DNA of 64,000 bases from Gaertneriomyces semiglobifer (taxonomy: Eukaryota; Chytridiomycota; Chytridiomycetes; Spizellomycetales; Spizellomycetaceae). How positions within the stretch are numbered: position 1 is the stretch's first letter; each line of letters begins with the position of its first letter. Shown here piece after piece: positions 52,824 to 64,000 of the stretch. The translations under genes were made by a program, and so were the position numbers. The DNA is taken from the NCBI GenBank assembly GCA_025558075.1, contig JAHLKF010000002.1, positions 868,001 through 932,000 on the forward strand. Direction: 5' to 3'. A model generated the notes under the pieces. The model worked only from the letters and a program-made list of their open reading frames with translations, ran no database searches and was not told the DNA's origin.

Positions 52824-54884
52824 ATGACACGATTGGCTTCCATCGCTGGCTCCATCGGGGTGCAGGTCGACCTCCTCAAAGCAGCGATCATGCTCTTGGC
52901 GGCGTTCCCTGCGGCTGCGGTGTACCGTCTCATTCCGGCACGGCTTCGGGTCGTCAAGCATTTGTTTAGCGTCATGCTTAGCGGCGGCCTCTTTTGCGCA
53001 CTGTTTAACGCCAAAGGCTTCATGCAACTCCTGGGCGTGAGTCTCATAGTGCATGCCATTGTGGGGACTTTCAGGGACAAGAAGTGGTGTCCCATACTGG
53101 TGTTTTTTATTACTATGGGTCAACTCAGTGTGAGGTGAGTGTGAAGATTGCACAACGGTGCAACAGGAGGCGGCTGCTAGAAAGTGGGCCGAGTACATGA
53201 TTTTGAGTGCTTCTGGCGCAAGCCTTTGTTGAAATCTATTATATTGGGTGCAGCTGAGAACAACCGATGAGGAAGGGCTGCTGTGTTACTAGCCGACCTA
53301 TCTTGTGGCCTTTCACTAAATCCCTCGCTCATTCTGCAGCCACCTATACAACCAACTCATCAATACGACGAATGCTTCATTTGACCACACGGCGCCCATG
53401 ATGGTGATGGTCATCAAATTGTCCTCTTATGCCTGGTGTGCCTACGATGGTACGAAGGATGAGAAGGTGAGGGTTGCATTCGGGATGATCGTTATTCCAA
53501 GCTTCTGTCGGAACTCATCCTCCTCTACTACAGGATTTGACGCCTGACCAACGCCCTCTGGCTATACGTAAATTACCTTCGTTGACAGAGTTCCTTGGTT
53601 ACGTTTTCTTCTTTGGCGGGTTTCTGGTTGGTCCAGCATTCGAGTTCAACGACTACCGAAAGCTTGTGAATGCTGAGGTAGGCAGTCACTAACAAACATT
53701 CAATAGCAAAACTCGCCATCTCATTGATTGATTTCATGCTGTAGCCACCGTTTGACAATATCCCGTCCCCCATTCGTCCGGCGATTAGAACAACTGTGTC
53801 TGCCCTTGTCGCGTTCGCTCTTTTCTTCCTCTACGGACCCACTCTCACATTCAATGAATGCTTCACACCATCCTATGCTTCTCTCTCGATTCTTCAAAGA
53901 ATAGGTCGTCTTCAGCTTTACGGTACGATGGCACGGATGAAGTATTACACGGCGTGGAAGCTGTCCGAAGCAGCCTGCATCATAAGCGGAGTGGGATATC
54001 GGGGTGTCGATCCTCGCACCGGGAAACATGATTGGGGCCGTGTGCAGAATGTATATATCCGCGGATTTGAACTAGCTCCTAACCCTAAACTGGCCATTGA
54101 CAGCTGGAACAAAAATACTGGACTATGGCTGAGACGGTACATTTACCTGAGAATCACAAAAGCGAACAAACCCGGAGCCAGAGCAGCCGTGGCCACTTAT
54201 GCCACAAGTGCGTTTTGGCATGGGTTCCGTCCAGGATTCTACTTGACGTTCCTTTCGGGCTCACTGTTGAGTGTTGCGGCACGAACTGTCCGGAGGACAC
54301 TGAGACCAATTTTTGCAACGCCAGGGAGCAAAGGATTCCCATACAAGCACATCTACGACTTCGTAGGATGGATTGCCACGTTTGTTTCGTTGAATGTTCT
54401 GGTGGCACCTTTCATGGTACATTCGGTGGAGAGGTCGCTTTATGTATGGAAGAGCGTGGGATTCTTCGTACACGTTGCACTGGTGTCCATTTTGGCAATG
54501 GAGGCCCTGGGTGGAACAAGGGTGGTGAAAAAGTATGGCCAGATGAACGGCGCTGAATACGACGTCAAACGACGTCGAAGCTCAGCGGCTAGTGCCAGCG
54601 CGCCTACTGAAGGAACTGTGGAGAAGGATTCAAAATCAGACTCTCAAGCAGCAGCTGTATCGTCTGCTATTAGTGCAGGAATTACCGCTACCAAGTTGAA
54701 CGTACGACAGGACGACGTTTTACGTGGTGCCATGGCAGAGATTGGGACACCGAGTGGAAGAGATAATCAGGGGCTGGGCGGCAAAGATGTGGTCGTTGAA
54801 GACTCGGACGAGGAACGCCAAACTGACAGCGATGGAAGCGACAACTCCACTGAACAGTGGATTGCCGAGAAAAATGAGCTTTAA
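52824..54884 (+). CDS. ALE1: MBOAT lysophospholipid acyltransferase (Ale1-like)
   Basis: Exons 52824-53134, 53340-53466, 53534-53677 and 53745-54884 give about 573 residues. It is multi-spanning with family blocks MVMVIKLSSYAWCAYDGTKD, LPSLTEFLGYVFFFGGFLVG (PAFEFNDY follows), DSWNKNTGLWLRRYIYLR (conserved Asn316) and SAFWHGFRPGFYLTF (catalytic His353). It reacylates lysophospholipids with acyl-CoA in the ER membrane. The last ~110 residues are polar and acidic, ending TEQWIAEKNEL, an ER-retention-like tail (NEL rather than DEL). The length fits fungal Ale1. Confidence 0.92.
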
Positions 54885-55194
54885 GCGAGTATACTATTCT
54901 GCCACACCAATTGCATAGTCTTTGATATTGAATGCTGTTATTACATGATGCGGCACGATGCTTTCCGTTAGACCTCCCTGAGGATGTAATATTATGCCCC
55001 TGCGCCCAAGACATTAGTCTAGCTTTACGTAGACCTTGGTCCGTACCCTAGGGAGAAGTGGATGCTTTCCTTTGGTGACCAGTCGCTGATCCTTTAAGAC
55101 TTAAACAGTCCTGAAAGCAAGTTAGGGGTTCATGACGAGGCCAGTAGGATCAATGGATTTATAAATCCCAGCTGTACCCCATTCTACCAAACTC
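54885..55194. other. Intergenic between convergent genes
   Basis: 3' ends of MBOAT and the paxillin-like gene. No gene is seen. Confidence 0.5.
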
Positions 55195-56292
55195 TTATGC
55201 ATACAACTTCACATAACATGCATCACAGTAAGGAATGTCATCTTTATTCTTGAATCCTGCACTCCCAGCGCTCATTCCCACACCAGTCCGTATCCACCCT
55301 TGCTCTGTTACTGGTGCTCTCAATTCAGTTCTGCAAAAGCCGCACTTGAAACATTCGGGATGCCACCGATGTCCAGCGTTCAGCGTGAATTTACCAGTGA
55401 TGGGTTTTGAGCAACCACGGCACGGTATGATGTTGTCTTTAATTGTCGTATAGTAGTGTTTCTCACAATACGGTTTAGAATCATGTGTAAAGTAGGAATG
55501 TGTAAGCGGCTCCTTGCATACCTATTCCAGACATCAGTATGCATGAAAGACCATTAATATATGGATTGCGGTACCTACTTCACATTTGAAGCATCCTCTG
55601 CACCACCTCTTCTCACAAGCTTCGATACATTCCCCAACTATAGGGTTCCCACAAGCAGCGCATTTCTCAGCAAACATATCCCTATAGCAAGGTTCGCAAT
55701 AAGGTTTACGGTCATACTCCATAAAAGGCTCCTCAATCTTCAGCGGTGTCCCGCAATGCGAGCAAAAGAAGTGATCTGAATGTAGCGTGTAGCCGAGAGC
55801 AGTTATATAAGTGGAGGATATCGGGGATTGGCAGTAGTGACACAGCGGCAGACTATGTTGGGCGAAGCATGGTTCACAATAGAAAGATGGTTCCGGCAGA
55901 TTGGACGAAGTCGTGTCAACAGGGTAGTATCTTTGTCCAACCAATCGTCTCCTACATGATTCATCTGCACATCTGAAGCAGTCAGGATGCAGGACTCCGG
56001 CTGTAGTTGTGATAGACGGCCCTATAATAAGTTCTTTACACTTGACACATGGGACAGCCCCAAGTGGAGCAAAGTCCGCATCAAGATGCTCGTCCGAACC
56101 GTCTGCATTGGTTCCTTCGGTTGACTGGTCCGTAGGCTGCGCTGTACTGTTCTTCACAGGCGAAGCAGGTTTTTGGTTGCCGGTCTTCGTCCTGGCAGCA
56201 CCGAGGTCCGCAAGCAATTGATCTAGACACCTGCAATAATCAGGACAAGTCCTTCAACGTCATAGCTTTCCCTACTTACCGAGCTCATTCAT
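55195..56292 (-). CDS. Paxillin-like protein with LD motif and four LIM domains
   Basis: Exons (minus) 56292-56280 (13 nt), 56222-55579 and 55521-55195 give about 327 residues. Splicing the tiny first exon gives the start MNELDQLLADLG, a canonical paxillin LD motif. A ~55-residue linker follows, then LIM1 (CVKCKELIIGP..), LIM2 (CHYCQSPISSTYI..), LIM3 (CAACGNPIVGECIE..CFKCEVC) and LIM4 (CRGCSKPITGKFTLNAGHRW). Paxillins link adhesion or polarity signals to actin. Yeast Pxl1 has fewer LIM domains, so this keeps the animal-like four-LIM form. Confidence 0.88.
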
Positions 56293-56521
56293 GACTTCAC
56301 ACGTTTAGGGCCTTTGTATATGTAATGGGTTCGCAGATAGAGTTCTTGACACGCGTAAAGGCAGCTTTGAGGCGGGATCTCCAAAATAGCCTTCGAAGAG
56401 GCGCTCGCGCAGAAATCGTTGGTCGTTTTCATCGTTCATTCCAGGAATGTCTGTTGTGGCCTCTCAGCGCTTATAGGATTGAGCGCTGGCCGATTGATAG
56501 ATTCAGCTGTAGATCCGAGTT
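56293..56521. promoter_or_regulatory. Compact divergent promoter
   Basis: Only ~229 bp separate the paxillin-like (minus) and debranching enzyme (plus) starts. No TATA box is obvious. Confidence 0.4.
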
Positions 56522-59500
56522 ATGCCTGTTGTATTCACGATCCGCTTGGGAGACGATGGCTCTCCTGAAGGACGCAAGCAGGTGAGGCCTGCCACTGTAT
56601 TTACGATGGCCACTATCGCTTGGCACGGGGGTTTGGCGCTAACCGCAAGATGTACCTAGTATATTCGATTGCCACCGCCCGTTGATGCGAAACCGTATGC
56701 CGTTCGCTTCATAATAACTGCAGGCGCAAAGGCCTCGTTGCGACCGTCGCTTCACACCAATTATCCTATAAGCGGGTATGTCGCTTCGTTTCAAAAGAAT
56801 TCAATCCCGGTCTTACATTCACACCTGGATACTGTAGGAAGAAATTCGTCAGGAAGCAGTTCAGCAAGATTCCGTGAGTGGCTGCCGTGAATCTCGACTG
56901 TTCTGTCGCATGCGCGCCCTAACCTGAACGAGCAGTTTCCATTATGACGGGCTATCCGATCCCACAGCCGAGATCAATATTGAGTTACCGGGCGTTTTTG
57001 AGTACTACGTTGAGTACGAAGAAGTTCCTGCGGGAAAACGCAGCTGCTCGAAAGGATCGGGATCTTTAGTGATTGATCCTAGACTCCATCTTCCCAACAC
57101 TGGATATAATGATCCCCGATTTAAGACTCCCCCCCACATCTTGCTCCCACTGGACGGTGTTTCCATTCTAACCGTAATACCAAAATGGCTGCCACCAGTA
57201 TCTCACTGGGGAGATTACTTTAGAGCATTTGCCTACACCGGCTACAACATGGTACACTTCGCCCCGTTGAATACGAGAGGATCATCCAACTCGCCGTATA
57301 GCATTTTTGATCAGTTGTCTTTATGTGACGAGCTGTTCGATGTCCCATCACTGTCCGAGCTTGAGAAAGAGAAGCAACTGGCTGCTACCTTGGAAAGGAT
57401 TCGGAAGGAATACAGTATTCTTTCCGTCACAGACATTGTCTGGAACCATACCGCATGCAATAGTGATTGGCTTCTGGACCATCCGGAAGCGGGCTACAAC
57501 TTAAAAACTGCTCCCCACCTCAGAGCAGCTTTTGAGATAGAAGAGGCGTTGTTGGAGTTTTCCGAGAATTTGGTGGCGAAGTACGGGCTGTCAACCGTCA
57601 TAGACACAGAAGAGCATTTACAGGATGTTTTGCATATCGTGCGCACCCGTATCATTCCGAGAGTACGCCTGTGGGAGTTTTATATTGTTAATGTTCAGCA
57701 AAGCGTGGCGCAGATGAAGGAGCTATTATCATCTACGCAAAAACCTGAAGATCTAAATAGGTTCAGGGAGCAGCATCTTGCAATCATGCCGTGGGAAGCA
57801 TTGGTCGATTTGTTTCGCAGAGAGTGTGTGCGAGATCGTGGTGATGGAACGAGGTTTGCAAAGCTGGTAGACCATAGTGTTGCGCGCGACTTCCTGATCA
57901 AGCTTTCTCAAGAATCGGGTTTCACCGATGTACACACGCAATTGGAACGATACACATCTATTCTGGATGAAGTGAATATGCCGTTTTATAAGGAGCACGA
58001 CGAAGATGTCCGAATCTTACTTGAGAACATAACAAGTCGTGCCCGTTATCTGCGCGTTGAGCCCAATGGTCCAAGACTTGCCAACATTTCAAGAGAAAAC
58101 CCTCTTGTTGATGTTTACTTCACGCGTCTCCCGGTCACTGAGAAAACGCGAGATAGACACCCGGATGAGCTGGCTTTGGCAAACAACGGTTGGATATGGA
58201 ATGCGGACCCCTTGGTCAATTTTGCTGCGCCACCTTCCAAGGCGTATCTTCGGCGAGAAGTGATTGCATGGAGCGATTGTGTGAAGTTGCGTTATGGGAA
58301 CGGACCGGAAGATAATCCTTGGTTATGGCAACATCAAATAAGTTACACACAAAAGATGGCGCGTTTATTCAACGGGCTGCGGCTTGATAACTGCCATTCG
58401 ACTCCAGTACATGTGGCAGCTGCCCTGCTGGATGCCGCTCGGGAAGTTAATCGGGACTTGTATGTATTCGCCGAACTATTCACAGGCTCTGAGGAGAAGG
58501 ACATAATGTTTGTCTCTAAGCTCGGTATAAACTCGTTAATTCGGGAAGCAATGAATGCATGGGACCCGCAAGAGTTGAGCCGATTGGCTCATCGGTATGG
58601 CGGCTCTCCTATTGGTGAGTGAGGTTGGTGGATGTGATCCACGCTTCCCAGAGTTAATGCTATTTCCAGGATCATTAACCTATACACCGGAAAATTTCCC
58701 ATTGGACATTCTGGGTCATGATATAAACTCCAGTATTTATTGTTCAAATGATGAACGGGAGATTGTAGTGGACGCAAAGGGCTCGCAACCGCACGCCCTT
58801 TTTATGGATTGGTAAGTTCGTCGATCCTATAACTTGCGTCATCGCGCTTCGTTCAACGCAGTCATACTTAGCACGCACGACAATGAAACGCCTCATCAAA
58901 AGCGAACGGCGACGGATACGCTGCCTAATGCAGCAATCGTCGCGTTTGCGAATTGTGCTGTTGGCAGTGTAATGGGTTATGACGTGATCGTGCCGGAACT
59001 GTTGGACATTGTGAAAGAGAGCCGAAAGTACCGGGTACCGGATTATGATGACGGAATTTTGCCTGGTACGTTCTACTGGTTGCGAATGATACGCAGTTAA
59101 GTGCTAGATTGACAATTTTCGTTGCAGCCAAGGGCGTTCTTTACACGCTTCACTTAAAGATGGCTCGAGAAGGGTTTTCCGAGATTCATGTGAATCAAGA
59201 ACATGATGTGAGGGCATTGTTGAATCCGCCAGAATTCTCTTTGAGACGCTCACCTCACTTGCCAGTTCATTTCAATCCATCGCATGCACCCTGTAACCCA
59301 CGACGGCTATCTACTTATTGCCCGAACAGCATTCGATGACGATTGGGGGCCTGAGGGTGCGAACCTGTTCTGTTGATTTATCTCAAGCAACTTACCCACT
59401 AACATGTCTTCAAAGTACATTCACCCATTAGGTTACGGAACCAAAACGCGCACGTTGTGCTATCTTCCACTTTGTCCGTGCAAGCACAGATGCCGCTGAA

Positions 59501-62435
59501 TCGCACTCGCTCGAATGTTTCCTTGCGCGATATGTCACCGGATGGTGGGGCGGTCAATAGTCTTTTGCCCCCTCAATCGCCAGTGGCCATGTATCATTCC
59601 TTCGACGCACCAAATCCCGAGTTCCGCCGCTTATTTGGAAGGATATCTGGTCTCCCCGCCGTGCTATCGTTCTCAACTACCATGTCTACCAAGGCACACG
59701 TTAGCGAAGAAGACTTTGGCTTTGATGCTGATATTCAAAGCGTCATTACCTGTGACCCTGAAAGATTTGAACCTGCTTCCATAGTTGTTTTCCGAACGTC
59801 GGTGATCGATGATGGGTTGCGTGAACCGGGTCGGCGCGTAGACGGTGGTCTAGTGTTTCAACGGTCTATCTCAGAGTTTTCCATAGCTCCTTCTTTGAAT
59901 ATCTTCACCGAATTGTGGCGCCTGATGGGGATGGACAGGACCAATAGTGCGGTTGAGATGGGCGTGAAATTAGGCTGGGATGTAATGGCATCGGGCCGAT
60001 GCTGGTACGATGATGCCAGCCTGGACGCTATACCTCCTGGACTGTGGGACTGTGTGAAAGAATTATCCATGGTAGACATCAATACTGCTTTATATCGCTG
60101 TGGAACGGAAGAGCAGGACACCACGGGTGACTCTGTTTACAATGTACCTGGTCATGGTCCACTAGCATATTGCGGGCTCCAAGGATTCGTATCTGTATTG
60201 GGACCCGTGGCGCGGAATAACGATCTTGGGCATCCAATCTTTTCCAACCTCCGGAATGGACCATGGATGATTGACTATGTACTCTCTCGGTTGCGAAAGT
60301 GAGTGAAACCCTGCAGGGCTGCACGATAGTTCGTGCGCTGAGTATTCTTATTCACAGGCATCTCGCATACTACCCGGCGCTGACCGCCTTATACGAATGG
60401 TTGTCTGCACGTCTTGAATTTGTAAAGCGGCTGTCTCCATCGTTTTCACCCAAGTATTTCACGCTTGTCCTATGTTCCGCATACCAAGCGCTGCGTCTCC
60501 GTGCCTTGATGTTAAGCCAGGTACGGTCAGTCACATCTACAATATCGGATCATCAACGCTCGTCTCTTGTGGGGTTCGCCAATGCCGTTGCTCTGATGAC
60601 GTACCAGCTATATGGTAGAGTCCCATCGACAGGCTTATTGCCTCAGCAATACGCCAATGAATCCATTGAACCGCATCGTGGACCAGCTGGTAGCGGCAAA
60701 GAGCGGGGGGCATGCTTGGCTGCAGGGCTCCCACACTTTGCCAGCCAATACATGCGATGCTGGGGCCGTGATATATTCATATCACTACCGGGTGCTCTAT
60801 TAGCGCTGAAGCATTTTGATGTCGCACGCGCACATTTAATCGCGTTTGGCTCAACCCTCCGACATGGATTGATACCAAATTTACTGGATCAAGGCATATG
60901 TCCTCGATATAACGCAAGAGATGCAGCCTGGTGGTGGTTGTATGCGGTGGGACAATATTGCCGGTCTGCGCCCGAGGGTTTCGAATTTTTGGGGCAAGAG
61001 GTATTGCGGAGGTTTGTGCCCAGGAAACGTTACAGATCACCGGACTACTTGTCAGCATCGCACGAAGACGATGATGGCAATGGCGACACCTACTGTAAGC
61101 CTGATGACACCAGCAAGGCGTACGTGTATAAAAATACCATGGCAGAGCTCTGCCATGAGATTCTAGAACGACACGCATATGGCCTGCATTTCAGAGAATG
61201 GAACGCGGGACCGGCTTTAGATCACGCCATGCGGCCCGAGGGTTTCGATGTCAATGCTTTTGTAGACTGGAATCGGGGCGGGTTCATTTTTGGGGGCAAC
61301 AGGTGGAATTGTGGTACATGGATGGATAAAATGGGAGATTCAGCGAAAGCGGGCAATAAAGGCATGCCAGCGACTCCTCGCGATGGCGCTGCAGTTGAGA
61401 TTGCTGGACTTGCGAAAGCAACTCTTAAATGGGTAGCGGAAGAGGTTATTCAACAAGGACAGGGTGCAAAATACTGGCCATGGAAAAGCGTGGAAATTGC
61501 CCAGGGGCGTCATGTTAAATATGTTGAGTGGAACCGGATGCTTCAAGACAATTTCGAGAAATGGTTTTATATACCGTTAGGTGGGCCTTTTGTTGCCAGT
61601 GGCGTTTCACAAGTGCGGTACTGAAAGCATCCTAGATTCGAAAGATGATGCATCCTATGCAATCGACAACCCGCAAATTATCCACCGACGAGGAATGTAC
61701 AAAGATTGCGTGGCACCCTCACTGGACTTCATGGGGCCGCAACTGCGCCCGAATTGTTGCATGGCGATGGCAGTGGCGCGTATTATACCTCAGTGTTTGG
61801 TTCGCGGAGAACTATTGCTAAAGTTTTTATCAACAGGCACCAGAAATGTTTAACCCGGACCACGCTCGGATTGCGTTGGATCAGGTGAAAGATACCCTTG
61901 TTGGACCCCTTGGTTAGTGTTGTGATTGGAATGGAGATTGATCTGGAGCTTATACTGACTGCGTTAATCCTAGGGATGAAAACGCTTGACCCAGATGACT
62001 GGGCTTACCGTGGGTACTACGATAACTCAAATGACAGCACCGACTCGGCTGTTGCTCACGGGTTTAATTATCATCAAGGACCGGTACGAGAAGTTGTCTA
62101 ATTTTTGCATGAGCGCTTTTCAAATGCCTGACTGTGCTCCTTGGCAGGAATGGGTATATCCTTTAGGCTTCTTCCTTCGCGCTTACCTGTACTTCAACAC
62201 GCAAGCCCAAGGCCACGACCCAAGTAAAGTGGACAGCGTGTATGCTTACGTCCAACGGGTCCTTATGCGGCACAAGCTGCACATCCTCGACGGGTTTCAA
62301 AGTCCGTATGCGGGTCTGCCAGAATTGACAAATAAGGACGGGGAGTATTGTAATGGCAGTTGTGCGACACAGGCTTGGAGTGGAGCAGTGATGTTGGAAT
62401 TGATCTCGGATCTTGCTAAAGGCGCTAACTCGTGA
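56522..62435 (+). CDS. GDB1: Glycogen debranching enzyme (4-alpha-glucanotransferase / amylo-1,6-glucosidase)
   Basis: Fourteen exons reconstructed: 56522-56581, 56660-56775, 56838-56873, 56936-58614, 58670-58811, 58872-59065, 59128-59207, 59266-59356, 59416-60298, 60358-61580, 61636-61772, 61837-61912, 61974-62083 and 62148-62435, about 1,700 residues. The transferase half has [15 protein letters not shown] (nucleophile Asp), [10 protein letters not shown] (acid/base region) and MDCTHDNETP. The glucosidase half has [34 protein letters not shown] and [11 protein letters not shown]. It removes glycogen branches in two steps in the cytosol. The ~160-residue excess over typical length may be lineage inserts or a missed intron. 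The exon 11 donor is uncertain (GT at 61773 or GC at 61776). Confidence 0.92.
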
Positions 62436-62945
62436 TCGTTTTGAAGCATTGATGCGGGTGGGGTCAATACCGCTGGAAGAATATGAGAAATGCACCTCCT
62501 TTGTGCGAGATAATAGAATGCCCCATATGGGCTACATCACGAAACCCTTCTTCATAACCGTCGCCTTGGAGCGGGTGTATTTACGGAGGGTAATTTTGGT
62601 TGTAGCTTGTGCCATACGCATTGTTCCGTACATTTCCATTGATGCATCAACAGTCTGGGCCAATCTCTAGAACTGCTAACCACATGAACCTCCACTCTCC
62701 CGACAAAGATGAAAATGAGAGGGATACGCATACAATCATACGCGTAAGGTCTCATACCTTGGTCGCGGGCATTCGGAGGAATTATCACGAGACCGCGGAC
62801 ATGAGTTGGAGAGTCACTTTTAAAGTCGGCAGATCTGCCGAGGCGACATGCGAAGCCGGAAAGATGCTTGCATCTATGCAACATCATTGAAGGGAATAAT
62901 ACGCCGATACGGATCCGTCTGCCAGGGGAATAAGAGGACGGTGAC
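62436..62945. other. Intergenic
   Basis: 3' region of the debranching gene and promoter of PEX1. The minus frame at 63046-62552 is a shadow. No gene is seen. Confidence 0.5.
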
Positions 62946-64000
62946 ATGGCTCCCACCAGTACGCTAACCGTGGTGTTTGCGAATTTGAAAAGTTGCTTCG
63001 TGAACCTTCCTCCGTCCTGGTCGAATGCATTATGGGAAAGGCTCAAAGTGCGTACGGACTAGTTTGTCTGATTCTATTTGGCGTATTTCAGTGGTCTCAT
63101 TGGTGTTGTCTATTCTCTTCAGACGTTGAAAGCCGGCGATGTTGTACTCCAACTTTCTTGGAAGGACGAGACCACTAACCAAAAAGCTGCCAGCTCCCGA
63201 GCCTATGTGAGCTGGACTGGCGGAACCTGTGCCAGCTCTGCGGCCAACTCGTCTCGGCCTTCCGCGTTTCCGGCGTCGAGCACCACAGAACAATACTTGG
63301 AGATTGATGGCCGGTATGGACGCGCGCTCGGCTTGAAAGAAGGGCAGAAGGTATCTGCCGAGTTCTGCAAATCCGTTCAGCCGGGATCATCGGTGAATGT
63401 CGAACCTCTGACAGCAGATGATTGGGAGATTCTGGAGCTACACGCGGGTTATCTTGAAGAGCAATTCCTTAACCAAGTCCGTGTCGTGTGGAAGGGTCAA
63501 GTTATTACCATATGGGTACAGTCTCAAGCACTCATACGAGTGCGAGTGGTTGAGACAGATCCCTCGGCTGAATGCGTCAAGCTGGATACAAATGCTGAAG
63601 TCATTATTGCGCCGAAGAAGCGTGGAGTGCTGGGAACATCTCCAGTGGCGCCCGAGACGATGGACATATCAAATTCGGCACCGGCTGATAAGCAATTGCC
63701 TCGCGTAACTCGCAGGCTACTTCCGCTGCTTGCTTTGTCTCCACCTTACAACGACGCACCATGTCCAACAATACTGATCCCATCGTCCGATGTTCTGCCC
63801 TCTGCCATGCCTGACGGTTCGCTTGCATTTATCTCTGAAAAGAAATGCCCGCGATTGGCACCGCAAGAACATTCTGAGGCAGCCGCAGATGCGTCTGAGG
63901 GTCTTGCTCGACCGAACGGGCTACATGTTCGTGTCTATTCCTCAAAGGCAGTTCCTGCTGGACATGTGTGGGCGAATCGTGCAACATATTCTCTACTAAG
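62946..64000 (+). CDS. PEX1: Peroxin-1 (PEX1), N-terminal part, cut by window end
   Basis: Exon 1 is 62946-63047; exon 2 starts at 63123 and is open to the window end, about 326 residues so far. The N-terminal double-psi barrel domain is clear: TLTVVFANLKSCFVNLPPSW, GDVVLQLSW, AYVSWTGGT, YLEIDGRYGRALGLKEGQKV, then VNVEPLTADDWEILELHAGY and LEEQFLNQVRVVWKGQVITI. PEX1 is an AAA+ ATPase that with PEX6 pulls ubiquitinated PEX5 off the peroxisomal membrane. The ATPase domains must lie beyond the window. Confidence 0.9.

Noticed and set aside
61581..61653. 19-bp intron or frameshift in the debranching gene
   Set aside because: A normal 55-bp intron (61581-61635) restores the conserved [12 protein letters not shown] reading.

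Overview
The window comes from a zoosporic (chytrid-like) fungus. The evidence is short spliceosomal introns (about 50-80 nt) with GT..AG ends, fungal housekeeping genes (Kha1-type K+/H+ antiporter, Ale1-type lysophospholipid acyltransferase, Sgf11, QCR2) and genes kept by flagellated lineages (TTLL6/13-type tubulin ligase, a CXorf65-like protein, a calcyphosin-like EF-hand protein, a paxillin with LD motif and four LIM domains, METTL16). Gene models below were spliced by hand from reading frame, splice signals and family conservation.

Layout. 0.9-34.6 kb is a dense core block: secreted GH5 mannanase, QCR2, an LPLAT-like protein, METTL16 and a Tim17-like protein head to head, SRP54, an arrestin-fold protein, two small genes head to head, TTLL, Kha1, Nup85, Sec22, a cyclophilin, Sgf11, a retropepsin-like protein and carnitine acetyltransferase. 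49.5-64 kb is a second core block: CXorf65-like, calcyphosin-like, Ale1-like MBOAT, paxillin-like, glycogen debranching enzyme and the 5' half of PEX1 (cut by the window end).

Between them, about 34.6-49.5 kb, lies an accessory island of different character: few intact genes, frameshifted and stop-broken ORFs, foldback sequences, duplicated promoter and start regions, and tandem partial gene copies. Its one large intact gene (42421-45403) encodes a ~967-aa adenosine-deaminase-fold protein. All the metal and catalytic motifs are present, but a ~640-residue stretch containing a 5 x 48-bp tandem repeat separates the first metal motif from the HxGE motif. The size and motif layout recall large ADA-fold immune deaminases such as RdrB of RADAR more than housekeeping ADA. 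Next to it are decayed remnants of a PD-(D/E)XK-nuclease-like effector family, a small coiled-coil gene with degenerate paralogs, and a gene with a repeated hydrophobic tail. The island looks like a fast-turnover locus for conflict or effector genes; this is inference.

Base positions of splice sites are my own reading and need RNA evidence.
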